Source of the DNA: Acephala macrosclerotiorum
Taxonomy: Eukaryota; Ascomycota; Leotiomycetes; Helotiales; Mollisiaceae
Assembly (NCBI GenBank): GCA_014904845.1
Contig: MU119203.1
Span: 558,001-622,000, forward strand
DNA: 64,000 bases
Reading direction: 5' to 3'
In this document: in pieces, positions 43,847-55,775 of the stretch
Layout of the letters: each line of letters opens with the position of its first letter
Position numbering within the stretch: position 1 is the first letter of the stretch
Position numbers and translations under genes: made by a program
The notes under the pieces: model-generated
Told to the model about the DNA's origin: nothing
Seen by the model: the letters and a program-made list of their open reading frames with translations, nothing else
Database searches by the model: none

Positions 43847-45286
43847 AGATAGATCGTTGTCTAGTGTGTAAGTAGATGTAGATGTATGAGAGTCTTCGAT
43901 GATTGTGATGACGAAGTGAATAGGACTCTCGGTGAATGAAGCTGGACTCTTATACTCTCCGTTTACTCAAGAGATTGCCCCTCTCTATGATGACTCCAGC
44001 CCACAATTTGGTTGTGCAAAATGTGACTGACAATCTGCCAAGGGCAGTGCGAACCATAGAAATCTTATGCCAAATCATTCGCCGTTCCGTTGTCTTGAAT
44101 TAAAAGGGCGCGTGTTTGTTGAGCTGTCTTGCTTTGAGACGTGGAGGGAAGTTTGAGGGGTGATTCATAGCGTTTGTTCTGATTGGTCAGCCAAGCGAAC
44201 ACAGCCTTGCGCAGCAGGGGCAGTGCATTTTCGCCCCCATTCTTTGACAACCGGACAAGGCACAAGGCCACCGAGGTTCAGTCTTTGGGGCTGCTGTTTC
44301 AGCCGAGAAGGCTGAGTCGGTTCGCCTTTGTAAGAGCCTTTCACGGAATTGACTGAAACATCTCCACAACATGTGGTCTAGTCCCATAGCCCTCCTGCAG
44401 CAGATCTCGACATGCGTCGTATCTTCCGAGAAGCCAACGAGGAGATGAGATGATGTCGTACATCTAGGTTTTGAGGGGAATACACCGCCAAGGTCGATCC
44501 GTCCTGCAGGAACGATTCCCCTCCTGTGTCCCAGGTCAATATCCGGATGTTTGGGTGGGGTACATTGATACAGAACTGCGGCCTGGCTTATCTCGAGGCA
44601 TCTATGCAGGAGTGGAATGCTTGTTTCATGGGATGAGGCATTGGTATCTGAACCTCCAGAAAGGAAAGGCAACCTGTCAGAGATTCAAGAGGCACGGCCG
44701 AGGCTGTCTCAGAGGCTCTGCAACGGTGTGAACCTCACTGCGACAGGAAGGCTGAGGCCTGTCTGGCTTCGGCTTCGGCTTCCACCTTCAGCGCCTTGTC
44801 GAAGTCCCTCCTTTCAAGCAGCTGTGAGCCAGCAGACTTAAGACGCCCATTCCCCCGAGTCTTCGATGCTAGGCGAGCACGATGAAGGCGGAGCTATAGA
44901 TAAAGAACCTCGTCCACGGCTCCCTCAGTCTCTGACTTCGCTCACACCGAACGCTTGTTTGCCAGAAAATCTCTTCTGTTGCGGCTATGATCGGCTGTAG
45001 AGAGGTGCTTCACACTTCAGTGGTCAGTCAGCGAACTTGTCAGCAGGGGATGGAGGAGCCTCGAACTTTGAAGGCCACGAGATAGAAGTCACAGGAACGA
45101 GGGCATAAGTCTGCCAAGATATACTCAGAAGTCAATAGTCATTGAACTTCAAGACCGTGGCGTATGTACCAAATTGCAAAGTATGTACAAAAATTTTCTC
45201 CTTTCTTCGCCCTTTCGTCCCTTCGTGCCCTGCATCTTTCATCACTGCATGCTCGTCCTTGTATCGCTTGTTCCATCAATTTTTCC
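43847..45286. other. 1.4-kb intergenic region
   Basis: The first ~150 bases should contain the vWA gene promoter. A minus-strand frame at 44187-44672 (161 codons) is Cys- and His-containing but resembles no family and overlaps plus-strand frames of similar quality. Nothing supported. Confidence 0.4.
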
Positions 45287-46133
45287 TTAGTTGACCACAC
45301 AGCTGTACGCCGAAGTCGTGAACACAGCAGACGAACCTAGTACTGTTAGCAAGCTCTCCCAATCCCAAAATTCATCTAACTTACCAGTAAATGGCTCAGT
45401 CCCAGCCCCAATACTAAGCAAGTATTGCGAAGTAGGATAGCTCTGATACGTCGCCAAGTACGTAAAGAAGTTCTTGATATCTCCCGAGTAGGAGGTAGCC
45501 GAGCTGGCAGCAACGAAGCTATAGACGGTAGTTGAGCCATTAGGTCCCTTGTATAACTTCCAGCTCACGCTGTTGATGGTGACGGTGGCGATAGCAGAGC
45601 CGGTACTGGAAATAGGACCGGCTCCTCCGAGGGCGGCGAGCCAGATCATGATTTCGTACTCGTTGGATCCAGTTGCGGTGGAGGAGGTAAACATGTCGTA
45701 GGAGACATCGGCGACAATGGAAGAGCCGGTGTAGCTATAAGTACCCCGTTAGCAGCGGCTCTTGAGCGAGGATGAGCATATCTTGCCTCCACTTCCAAGT
45801 GGAAGGAATAGAAGTGATGGCTGAGATCTCCTTGATCGTTGACTGCGTCACGACAGCGTTGGCATAAGACTTGACTGAGCTGGAGCCGCCAGCCCAAGTC
45901 CATGAGGTGGACCAAGCAAGTGTAGTGTCGGACAGCGAGTTAACAGTCGTGCACTGAGATCCAGATGTTGCCGCTGCCTCACCCCAGAGGTCTTGGTAGA
46001 CGGTATAGGTGCCTGTCACCACGGAGTCCCATTGTCCACAGATGGTAGTGGCACGCTTGTCGAGGGTTGCAGTGGGGACTCCAATCGCGGCAGCGGAGAA
46101 GATAAGAGGGAGAAAGGCTTGAGTGAGCTTCAT
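45287..46133 (-). CDS. Secreted GH12 endoglucanase / xyloglucanase
   Basis: Cleaves internal beta-1,4-glucosidic bonds of cellulose or xyloglucan outside the cell, with retention. Three exons on the minus strand, 46133-45787, 45734-45385 and 45336-45287, give 248 residues, the normal GH12 size. A signal peptide ([20 protein letters not shown]) ends in a Kex2-like LDKR. Family features: [17 protein letters not shown], then the nucleophile E143 in [14 protein letters not shown] and the acid/base E229 in GTEPFTG. Both catalytic glutamates are present. The first intron starts with GC, not GT (GCAAGA at 45786-45781); that split keeps PSTWKWSYTG, which the family expects. The second intron is GT-AG. 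A TATA-like ATAAATA lies about 75-80 bases upstream of the ATG (near 46210, minus strand). Xyloglucan versus cellulose preference cannot be told from the sequence. Confidence 0.93.
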
Positions 46134-47677
46134 GATGGCAAAAGGTAGGAATTGAAAAGCTTAATAAGAGTACAAGACTAGCCAAAACAATCTGGGAGGA
46201 ACGAGGCCATATTTATGGCTGAGGAATACAACGTATACCTCGCATGACACATTCAAGAACATGAGATGAAAAGGAGAAACCAGTCTCCATCCTACCCCGC
46301 AACAAATTGCAGGTAAACCACTTCCGTCTCCCATTCCAGACACCACCCTTCCATTCTCATAAAACGATCATGCCCGGCACTTACTTTTCTCGAATAGTCC
46401 TTGATTCCGACCTTCTCGGGGGATACTAGTGGAGATGGTCGAATAGCTCCCGAGTTTCAAACATGATTCCGCCAATCGAATGTCGGAGCCGAAGCAAGAT
46501 GATCATTTCTTGGAATCGCAGATCTGGTGCTTATGTGCGTGACCTATGGATTTGGTGGGGATTTATTCCGTCCTTTGGTGAGCGCCCCTTTTGGTTTTGG
46601 GGAGCGTTTGTGGACGGGTTGTGGTTTGGAGGTTGGGGTAAAGGCTTTTTTTAGCTGATAGGTAAAAGGGGATAAATGCTGGAATGAGGGGTCTGGAATG
46701 GTGATTATTGGGGGAGATACTTCTGTGCAAGTGCTGAGGATTCTGGTGAAGGAGAAATGAGGAAGAAGAGGAAAGAGAGTAGCTAAGGTGCTTGCAAGGT
46801 ACCCTTACTTATACTCACGTGACCACAGTACATCAATGTCCTTTCCTCGTTGACACAACACTATTCACTTCTTCTGTGAATCAAGCAAAGCGAGGAAAGT
46901 CTAAAGGCCATAGGTAGGCTCAGTAAGTTGAGCCACTATGCGAGGTTGCTTACTAGGTAGGCTGTACAGCTGATCAGGTGATACAATTTCACTACCTTTA
47001 TTTGAGCTGACAGCCTTCTCAGACATTTTCAGGCATGCCCACTTTCTACCTTCCCCTTATTTTTACATTTCCAATGAGATAATCAATGAAGCAAACAAGA
47101 CATGAGTCAAGTGGTTTGATCGGCAACATATGCATGCGAGTCTTGGAAGTCCAGGTTTGCCGTCGACGGCTATGGCATCTGGCAGTCGCTCGAATGTCGG
47201 TGCTCAACACGAATATTCTCTATGCATTTTCGAAGTTTTCCTTGAGGAAATCGGTACCAATAATAAAGTGTGTTTTTCGTATTTAATATCCGAGTTGTGA
47301 TGCTTTTGACTCTGAAGAACATTCACAGCCTTCGGCCACTCCGTACATGTTCACTTGATCAATGAATACAGCTCATGCGAGACTCAGGACTCACGATAGC
47401 TCATAGGTCCAAGTAAGAATCTCTGGTTCTAGGGACAGCCGATCCTCATGAGCCTCAAGACTGCATCGAATCCAGAGCAAAAGTGGGGGTTAGCTCAATC
47501 GACCAATGGCAACATTTCCCTATTTGGGCATAGTGTATGAATGTCATGAAAAGGCGCCCTCTGCTTGCCTATATATCAAGCCCAATGCTCATTCGAAAGT
47601 CTGGGCTTTGATCCAATTTCTCCGTCCCATTCTCGATCGTCCCGTTCTGATGTTGATTGAAGCTTGGTATCGCCAAA
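46134..47677. other. 1.5-kb intergenic region
   Basis: This contains the GH12 promoter. The plus-strand frame near 46463 is Trp- and Gly-rich low-complexity sequence and is not supported as a gene. Nothing else is recognisable. Confidence 0.4.
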
Positions 47678-49290
47678 ATGCTGTCCAACAGAGGTGTCGA
47701 AGCCGCAAAGAGCCAAGACATTCCATGGAGGTTCGCTCCTGGTGGAAGCGATCGGTATGACAAAGACACCAACCCAAATGGAACTATTGCCTTCGGAATG
47801 GCGGAGAATGTATGTTGAAGCTCAGCCAATCTCCCAGAACTATAGACTGATGGCATGACAGAGTCTGGTCCACCAAGAGCTCAAGGACTTTGTATCGAAA
47901 AAGGTACAGCTCCTACAAGTCCACAATAACGGTACTTGGTAGCTCAAAGCTCATAACCTCCAGGGCAAGATACCCGCAGAAGCCTTCACATACCACTACA
48001 GCACTATGGGCGGTCCTCGCTTCCCAGCCGCCATGGCAGCTCACATGAACGAGTACTTCAATACCCATTCTTCAGTACAGCCAGAGGATATTTTGACGGC
48101 TGCGGGCTTGACGGCGATCCACTAGATGCTTGCTCTTGCTCTAGGAGACCCTGGTGATGGAGTGCTCGTGTCTCGACCCATTTATGGAAGATTCGAGCTT
48201 GACTTCGGCAATACGACTAGACTAAATATTGTTTATGCTGACATGGAGGGCGTCGATTCGTTTGCTCCAGAGATTGTGGGACAGTACCAGAAGGCTTTGA
48301 AAGCGTCTGCTGCAAATGGAGTGAATGTTAAGTTTCTCATGGTTGTGAATCCTCACAATCCACTTGGTGCGTAAAATTCTACTTCGATGTCGATCTGTCT
48401 CTGAGCTAGAAGGAGCTGACCAAAACAGGAAGGTGCTATCCAGAATCGACGTTGCGAGATTTGATGATATTCTGCCAAAAGAACGAGATCCACATGATCA
48501 GCGACGAGGTGTACGCGCTTTCCGTCTATGACACTGGCTTCGATGGTCCGACCTTCACCTCGGCTCTCTCTATCAACCCCAATGGCCTCATAGACAAAGA
48601 CAGATTGCACATCCTCTATGGCATGAGTAAGGGAACCCCTCATATCCAGGTCTCTGAAATAGAACTGATGCTTTTATTAGGACTTTGGATCTGCAGGTCT
48701 GCGCTTGGGTAGTCTGATAACGCAAAACGCGGCACTCCGGAAAGCAGTTGCGGCAAATGTGAGGTTCCATAATCCTTCAGGAATGTCAATCGCCGTGTGA
48801 ACAATGATCTTGGAGGACCGCAAATTCATGCGAACATTTATCGAGCTCGCTCGAGAGAGGTTGAGGGATAGTCGAGCTTATGCGACGCAAGTACTGGACA
48901 AAGCTGGAATCAAGTATGAGCCAGGGTAGGTTGTGGATGACCCAGGCGTCTCCCCTAAGGCGAGTGATAATTGACAGACTGCTAGAAATGCTGGATTCTT
49001 CTTATACGTCGATCTGAGTCCGTATCTCCCGGCTTTGAAATCAAGTGGAGCAGGTGGTGAGCGTGAGAGGGATTTTGAACTTGCTCAAAAGGTGCTCGAT
49101 GGTGGAGTTGGATTGCATCCTTGCGAAGAACATAATGGGACAGCTGGGCATTTCCGACTCGTATTTAGTAGCTTCGACATAAAGACTTTGGCGGAGGGTC
49201 TGAGAAGGTAAGATTCCGTGCTTCGAACTTTGAAAGTGTAGGACTAACGGCTCTAGACTTACAACAATTCTAGGTACTCATAGCAATTAG
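47678..49290 (+). pseudogene. ACC-synthase-like PLP aminotransferase pseudogene
   Basis: A class I/II aminotransferase of the fungal 1-aminocyclopropane-1-carboxylate-synthase-like type can be followed end to end. It reads MLSNRGVEAAKS, then GTIAFGMAEN, HYSTMGGPRFPAAMAAHMNEYF, LTAAGLTAIH, LGDPGDGVLVSRPIYGRFELD, VNPHNPLG, ISDEVYALSVYD, DFGSAGLRLGSLITQN, NAGFFLYVDLSPYLP and FRLVFSSF. Most introns are still well formed (e.g. the one ending at the AG before NAGFF). Three defects are visible. There is a TAG at 48123-48125, where the family has Glu before MLALALG. There is a TGA at 48797-48799, just after GMSIAV. The splice donor after GMSK (48631) reads GG instead of GT, so the lysine that binds PLP cannot be joined cleanly. 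The gene would not make a full enzyme. Confidence 0.85.
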
Positions 49291-49479
49291 AGTAATAATG
49301 GCAGCATACAATCAATTCGAGCACTTTGTCAGACGTTTCCGAGCCTGGTGCTATGACGATTTGTAGCTGGTGAACCGAGAATTCCCGATCCCAACGTCAA
49401 TCGGATCTCTGGACAATACGTTTCAGGATATTGCAAAGCTCATTGCCGGGTGTTTTTGGACATTGTGAACGTATGTTGG

Positions 49480-51034
49480 TCACGCTTTAGTAAGGATAAG
49501 AGTTGAATCTATCCTGCCACAACCTCCGACATTCTCTGAGCATGCAGCCTCGGATACTGGAAGGCATTCGCACGTCGCCTTGACTTCGTCCCAAGTGTGG
49601 ATGTCATGGATGGCGCAAAAAATCTCAATGTGTAACCAGCAAGAGTCATCAAGACTTTTCGATGCGAGTACGACAAGAGACAGCGCCCAGAGCAGTTCAG
49701 CTGGGAAATGTACCATCAAAGCTGAGACATCCATCATCTCGAGGCTATATTGAACTCGAGTCGCGAGAGTACGACGTATTGCTCCACCGACTGGAGTTTC
49801 GCGTAGGTTCGTGTAGATGTAGAGCAAGGCGGCTTGCAAAAGGAGAGTGATGATCGGTTCTTCGCTTGCATGACAGAGGGATGATTTCCTATCTGCAAGT
49901 AAAGTAAGAAGACGATGTTCTACCGTGTAGACTCTGTCAGAGTAGGCAGCTTCTGGTGGCAGTTCGTCTGAAGCTGGCCCGACTTCGTTAAGAAATGTAG
50001 ATAGTCCGTGTAGATCCTCGAGTATCTCAAGTACCTCGATTTTGCCTTGCGAGAGAGCCTTTGTAGTTAATTCTTGGTTTTCTATGAGAATACTCGAGGC
50101 AGAAGAGCCTGCGGGGTAAAAGTCTGATAGCTTTGACATGCCGGAATGTTGATATAGTGGGAACCTAGGTGGAGCTTGAGATCTTGCAGCACAACATAGA
50201 TCTGCCCTAGATGGGTTCAGCGGAAATTTCCAGAGAGTAGTCATGATCTTACCACAATACCCGTCTCCGCAATATGCCTTGCATGCCCAGGTTCTCCAGT
50301 CCTCCTCTTAGCTTCACTAGCTGTTGTAATCCGTTCATATGGATAATAGCATTCTCAAGTATACCATCCAAGTTCTGCGGATGCGTCAGTGATTGAATTT
50401 TTGGGCTCATAAGGAGATCGCTGACTTCAATGTTTGTAAGACATGCCACTGTAGCAATGGTGGAATTATTTGTTTTCTGGTGAGGATTGTCGAGGCTTCG
50501 TCTGATTGACGAGATTGATTTGGAGGAGAAGTAGGCGCTCTCATCTCCAGCACTATGCGCTTTGCTGGCAAATAGCGAGGCAGAAAAAGACAGCGTCATG
50601 TATAGCTGCGCAGCATCGTCGATGCAATAGGACACGTATCTGCCAGTTGGGTCTGCATGCACTGAAGTACGAATCGTGAATAACAGGTCTACCACAATTG
50701 GTCATTTAAATCCAGTGATGATGGAGGAAGTGCTGACTTAGTTGAAGCAACTATAGAACTCTTGGGGTTGCATATATGGGAAGGAAGTTGTATGGATTTA
50801 GCCCGCTATCTAGTATGTTGATCCTGGATTTTGAAAAGATGATTGGAGCGTTGGTCTGGTGGGGATACGAAGATTTGAAAAGCTCTCTAGATGATCTGAG
50901 GCGCTGGGATCTGTAGAGCCCGAGGGCAACAACGGACCTCCAGTCCCGAGCAAATTTCCATCTCTTTTACAGTCTTCTTCTGGTGGCTCTGAGAAAGGAC
51001 GAGGGCCAGCTTTGGTTTCGATCGTCTTTGGCAA
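49480..51034 (-). pseudogene. Fungal transcription-factor-domain (Fungal_trans_2) pseudogene
   Basis: The central and C-terminal regulatory domain is clear on the minus strand: ADPTGRYVSYCIDDAAQLYMTLSFSASLFAS, IATVACLTNIE, IHMNGLQQLVKLRGGLENLGMQGIL, then LWADLCCAARSQAPPRFPLY across an intron of 51 bases (donor GTAAGA at about 50254, acceptor CATCTAG). Further upstream a degraded exon reads GLNPYNFLPIYATPRVL. It is followed by an in-frame TAG (50751-50753) where the family carries Gln, then by a frame change before VVDLLFTIRTS. The N-terminus, 50810-51034, is Pro/Ser-rich in yet another frame. No Zn2Cys6 cluster is seen; related proteins can lack it. Such regulators act in the nucleus, but this copy appears dead. 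It lies tail-to-tail with the ACC-synthase-like pseudogene, 190 bases away. Confidence 0.72.
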
Positions 51035-51820
51035 TATTGTGTAAAGTGATAGAGGCTTTATTGCATTCTGCCTTATTCTGCCTTTCTTTCCTCTCTCTTC
51101 TCCATCTCCTTGCTACATGGGATCGTATGGTTTTGCCATGAGAAAGGCTAGTAGCATGGCTGCTCGAAATGTTGATAAACTGTAGATCCTGACACCTGTT
51201 TCACCGAAATTTGCTGTGCTTCACGATGTTCGACCATGATGAGTTTCCTATTGACCACCACCTGTCGCGGGAGAATTAAAGCTAAAGACTTAGAGAAATC
51301 CCACGACATAGAAAGACTCCTTTTGTCTGCCAAAACATGCCGAAAACTTATGTATTCTATGAAAACAGGTCGAAGAGGGGGATTAATCACAGAATGCGCC
51401 CTCAACATTGAAAACAAACGCTGCCTATGGTCGGCATGGATAGAATAAAAGTGTAGGACATGACTCAAGACTACAGTTCAGGTTCCTGTAAAGAGGGAGG
51501 ATGGCTGAATTTAGAGTTATGTCACGTGTGCGCTAATCCCAATTGGTCACGGCAGCTCATCATGAGGCTCTTTGAACATCCGCATCAAGGTTGAATCGCA
51601 TCGATCGCATATCGCATTACCGCATTCAGATACGCATAACTAGATCCTCGAGGCCATTACTGCGATCGCACTGCCAAATTTCGAAGGAGCCATCAAGAAT
51701 CGTATTACATGGACAGGGGAATATCCAGGCACCGATAACGACGGGAAGGAGAGTGGCGACACTGGTGAGCGCGAGCGGAGCTTCACGAAGGAGGGCAGCT
51801 TGGGGAAAGGCGGCGGTTAG
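51035..51820. other. Divergent intergenic region
   Basis: This lies between the transcription-factor pseudogene and the Spt20 gene. The last ~200 bases form the likely promoter and leader of SPT20. No gene is seen. Confidence 0.45.
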
Positions 51821-54730
51821 ATGGCGCCCTCCGCCACGGCGACACAGTCGCTGTCTTCGAAAGTCAAGCGCCCAGTCCCCCCTGGGATACAAACGAATGG
51901 AATCAATTCCTCTACCTCGTCCCCATCACCATCTATGTCTGCTAGCAGACTACCTAACGGCAGTTCGAAGTATCCTCCAAATTCAGCATCCAGCAATGGT
52001 ATTGGGAACAGCAGTGCTGGAGTGAGGTCTGTGAGTCGCATCAGACGCGATGCTCCACCTCAACTCCTCGGGCGTGGACAACGAAACAGCAGTGTTGGGC
52101 TTGGGCTTCGTTCTGCAAGTATAGTTGGAGAGTCTGCTATAACCCAACCTGCCGAGCCACCCCCATATGGTCAGTCTTGAAATCCTGTTCAAAAGTGCAT
52201 TTACTTATCTCTCCCAGTTATTACCGACGAGTATATCCTCAAGAAGTATCGTGGATGTCCACCGTCATTAATCATCCATCTCCACCCGACACATTTCCGA
52301 TTTGATCAGCAGGAAGGTAGCTTCTCATATAAATCACCCATGAGAATGGTTATCGAGCATCTACGACAACGGACTGTACCACACGATCTATTGGAGTTCA
52401 TGCAAGAGGTTCAATTCTACGACGGTTGCATGATTGTACAGATTCATGATCACAAATCGATTGCTCCATCTCAAGGCCCAAACCGAGTTGCTGCTGGGAG
52501 TAGTAAGACTGTGCCATTTTCCGTTCACAACTATAACAACTATCTCACGCCATCCTCATATGTTCCATATCCGACTTCGAATACAAGCAATGCGAAAGGG
52601 AAGGAAGGAGAGGTTGACGAGAAGTCGAAGACTACCGAGCAGAAGGACAAGGAAAATATGCCGGCACCCACGCTGCCTGGAGACAGCCGCAATAAATCGA
52701 ACAATCCTCCCAAGAAGCCAAAGATTATTACTGTTGTGCTTCATCCAACCCCGCTCAGTAATCATGTCGACCTTGGAATCAAAGCCAGTGAGGCCCGGAA
52801 TTCTCCTGAAGACCGAAGAGGCTCACGGCAAGAGGCCAACGGAGGACCTTTGTCAGCTACTGTGCCTCCAACTCCAACCACTGCAGCCCCACCTACCCCA
52901 CAGTTAAATATGGCTCCACCAGCGAAACGGGTGAAAAAAGCAAAGGCCGATTTAGATGTCACGAATATCTATGCAGTCGAGTCTCAGATAACTATAGCCA
53001 GGACGGCAGACCTCAGGCTCGAGCCTGTGGCCAATGCAGCAGAAGCTGCAGCATTACTCGAGTCATTGGCTCATCCAATGCATTCTGAGAAACCACCCGC
53101 TCCTAAGACCAGGAAGCGTACAGTGGCTGAGATGGCCGCAGATGAGGCTCAGGCAGCAGACCAAGAACGCTTTATGCTTGTCCTTGACGAGCGTCTCTCG
53201 TCGAATGCTTCAGGCGCACCAGGAGGTGCCAACCCAGCAAACGGTGATGGCCCAGCTGGTGGGGCGTCTTTCGAACCCCGGTTTGAAAGATTTAAAGCTC
53301 TTGAAAATATCAAGGCTAACCACGAGGAGAACAAAAGACAGGAGAAGTTGCGGCAAGAAGAGGCGGCTAGGAAGCAGAGAGTGGAGCAGGAGCGAAACAA
53401 ACTCGAAGAGAACAATAAGCGAGCGGCAGAAGAGAAGAATCGGGCTAACAGTATACAACAACAAGCTCAGCAAGCCCAGCAAGCCCATCAACAACAACAG
53501 TTGCAACAAGAAGCCCAAAGACGTCGCCAGGCTCAACAGGCTCATCAAGGCATTCAAGGCGTCCAGGGAGCCCCTACTCAGATACCGGTACCGCACGCTC
53601 ATCCGCAAACCAACGGCATCGCTACCAATGGAATGAATTCTCAACCGCAGCGCTTCCACCAGCAAGTCTCTCAGGCCCAGACGTCATCTCCGATTGTTCG
53701 CAACGGTACTCCTCAAAGTCATTCTTCTCCCACTGTCAACAACATGGGCAACGCACCGATGCAGCACTCCACTTCAAGTATGGGAGGCAGTCCACCACGT
53801 CCAGGTTCAGTTGTACATCAAAATCATCATCCAATGGGTGCTCAGGCTGCACAAGGCATGGCTACCCAAAGAAGTCAGCAAAGTCATGCCGGAACACCCC
53901 GTATGCCGAACTCCACGCCTATTGTCCAGACTACACCTTTGAATCGGCAAATGAGCCAGACTCCTCGTCTGAGCCAGGGAAGCCCGTTGCAAGGCCCGAT
54001 GGGACAAACGCCCCAAGTTCAAATGATGAACAACGGAGGTCAACCTATGCAGATGAACGCCCAGCAGATTCAGGTATTGAGGAATCAACAGATGGCGCAA
54101 ATGTTACAAAGACAAGCTGCTGCTCAGGGTATGGCTGGCGTGATGGGTCAAGGAGGCAATCCAATGAATCAGCAGCAGCAGCAGTTATTGGCAGCCCAGG
54201 CTCAGGCTCAGGCAATACGTGCTCAACAACTTGGACAGCAAGGAAACCCCATTACACAACAGTATGCGGCGCAATTGGCTCAGATGGGCCGGGCGACTGC
54301 GGGTATTCCTCAGAACATGAATCAGAACTTCATGAACGGAAATCCGGCAATGGGCAACCCTCAGATGTCTTTGCAACAGATGCAACAGATGCAGCGGATG
54401 CAATTGATGCAGCAACAACAAGCACAGGCTGCTCAACAGCAGCAAATGCAGCAACAGCAGCAGCAGCAGCAGCAGCACCCAGATCAACAAAATCTAATGC
54501 AGCAACAATTGATGCAGCGGCAAATAAATGCGCTGGCAAACCAAATATATATGGGCCAGCGGCAAAATATGATTGCACAGCAGTACCCTGGTGGTTTACC
54601 TCCAGAAGTCGATGCTGCCTTGAGACAACGATGTTCTCAACATGCTCGACAACAATGGGAGGCCAATATGAGGGCTAGACAGCAAATGGCAGCAGCTCAA
54701 AGAATGAATGGGATGCAGAATGGCATGTAA
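51821..54730 (+). CDS. SPT20: SAGA complex subunit Spt20 (Ada5)
   Basis: Spt20 holds the core of the SAGA coactivator complex together and is needed for TBP delivery and histone acetylation at promoters. Two exons, 51821-52169 and 52218-54730, give 953 residues. Residues 1-115 are Ser/Asn-rich. The Spt20 domain starts right at the splice (VITDEYILKKY) and goes on through CPPSLIIHLHPTHFRF, MVIEHLRQRTVPHDLLEFMQ and VQFYDGCMIVQIHDH. After about residue 240 come a Lys/Glu-rich segment, KRTVAEMAADEAQ, a long Glu/Lys/Gln coiled region with FKALENIKANHEE, and a very Gln/Met-rich C-terminus (about 540-953) with CAG/CAA repeats, e.g. a CAG run at about 54455-54475. Such Gln-rich tails are usual in fungal Spt20. 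The identification is secure. Confidence 0.93.
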
Positions 54731-55076
54731 TGCCTGTAAGATCAATTGGTGTCAACGGTTGGATTGGTTGTCATAAGACTGGGGCATGGCGTTTATCATA
54801 GGAGGTCTCGAATTCTCAGCATGGCGTATGGGGTACAAATTTTGGTCTTTCAGACATTGTATACGACATGGTGATGAGGGGAAGGCGTAATTGGGCGCTG
54901 TATTCAAAAGGATCACGGAATAAGGTAATGAGGTTTTGCACAAAGAGAACGGCTTCAAAATGGAGATTCTCATCTGGATTTTACATATTCAAACGCCTGA
55001 CATGCTGTTTCCCGTTAGTCCCATACCGTAGTACCATTGCAATACGCCAAATGCCATCGATTCGTGCAAGTATGAC
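54731..55076. other. Convergent intergenic region
   Basis: About 350 bases between the 3' ends of SPT20 and the Emi1-like gene, holding both 3' UTRs. No gene seen. Confidence 0.5.
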
Positions 55077-55775
55077 CTAACCCATCGTTCCATCCGCCTC
55101 CCCTCTCCTCGCCCTCCTCGCAGCTAAATCCATTTTCCTCCACTCCTCATCACTCCCCTTATACTCCTCCGGAAACGGCTGATTGAACGCCTCACCCCAC
55201 TCCAACTTCTTATCCCTGCTCTTCCACACATCCTCACTACTCTCCTTCCCCAACTCTTTACTGTATTTTATACTCTCCCTCCTCCTATAATGCTCTTTGA
55301 CAGCAGCTTCTTTCTCAGGCCCAGAATATGTTCGCACACGCATACAGAGCCAGAAATTATTCCAGTGGTCAGAACAGGATCGTAGATTTCCGTAGCGGTA
55401 TAGGTCGTTGAAGCGTCCGCCGAAACTGTTGCAGTAGAAGGCTTCGTCGAAGGCTTGACGGCAGGACATGGTTGTTGGGAGAAGTTGGTCGCCTAAGGCT
55501 TCGTTGGAGGAGGTGGAGGGAGAGGTGGGGGAGGCATTGTTGCTGGGGAGCGAGCGGGGGATGCGGTTGTATTTCTTGCTTTCTTTGGGGGTGGTATCAT
55601 CGTTAATTTCTTTGAGGAAGGATTGTAGTTCTTGCTCTGCGAGCTCTTCGCGGGAGAGAGGCCTTGAGAGAGCGGAGGTCGATTCTGGGGTAGATTGAGA
55701 TGGTGAGAGGGGTTTGTCGGCTTGTGTGGTAGGGGATGGAGTTGATTCAGACGTTGAAGACCAGAGCCAGCCCAT
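55077..55775 (-). CDS. EMI1: Emi1-like twin CX9C protein (DUF3128)
   Basis: A single exon of 232 residues. The first ~95 residues are Ser/Thr/Pro-rich. The DUF3128 core has two CX9C motifs, CRQAFDEAFYC and CSDHWNNFWLC, separated by the family's FGGRFNDLYRYG segment; then MRVRTYS and a helical, charged tail (KEHYRRRESIKYSKELG). Twin CX9C folds are oxidised by Mia40 in the mitochondrial intermembrane space. Yeast Emi1 is needed for early meiotic gene induction and affects mitochondrial function; which role holds here is unknown. All four cysteines are present. It is tail-to-tail with SPT20. Confidence 0.9.
   Translation of the reverse strand: MGWLWSSTSESTPSPTTQADKPLSPSQSTPESTSALSRPLSREELAEQELQSFLKEINDDTTPKESKKYNRIPRSLPSNNASPTSPSTSSNEALGDQLLPTTMSCRQAFDEAFYCNSFGGRFNDLYRYGNLRSCSDHWNNFWLCMRVRTYSGPEKEAAVKEHYRRRESIKYSKELGKESSEDVWKSRDKKLEWGEAFNQPFPEEYKGSDEEWRKMDLAARRARRGEADGTMG

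Noticed and set aside
44187..44672. 161-codon minus-strand frame
   Set aside because: No family likeness, no introns or context supporting it, and competing frames on the other strand.
53034..53665. Long frames on both strands inside the Spt20 gene
   Set aside because: By-products of the CAG/CAA and Lys/Glu-rich composition of the Spt20 coding sequence.
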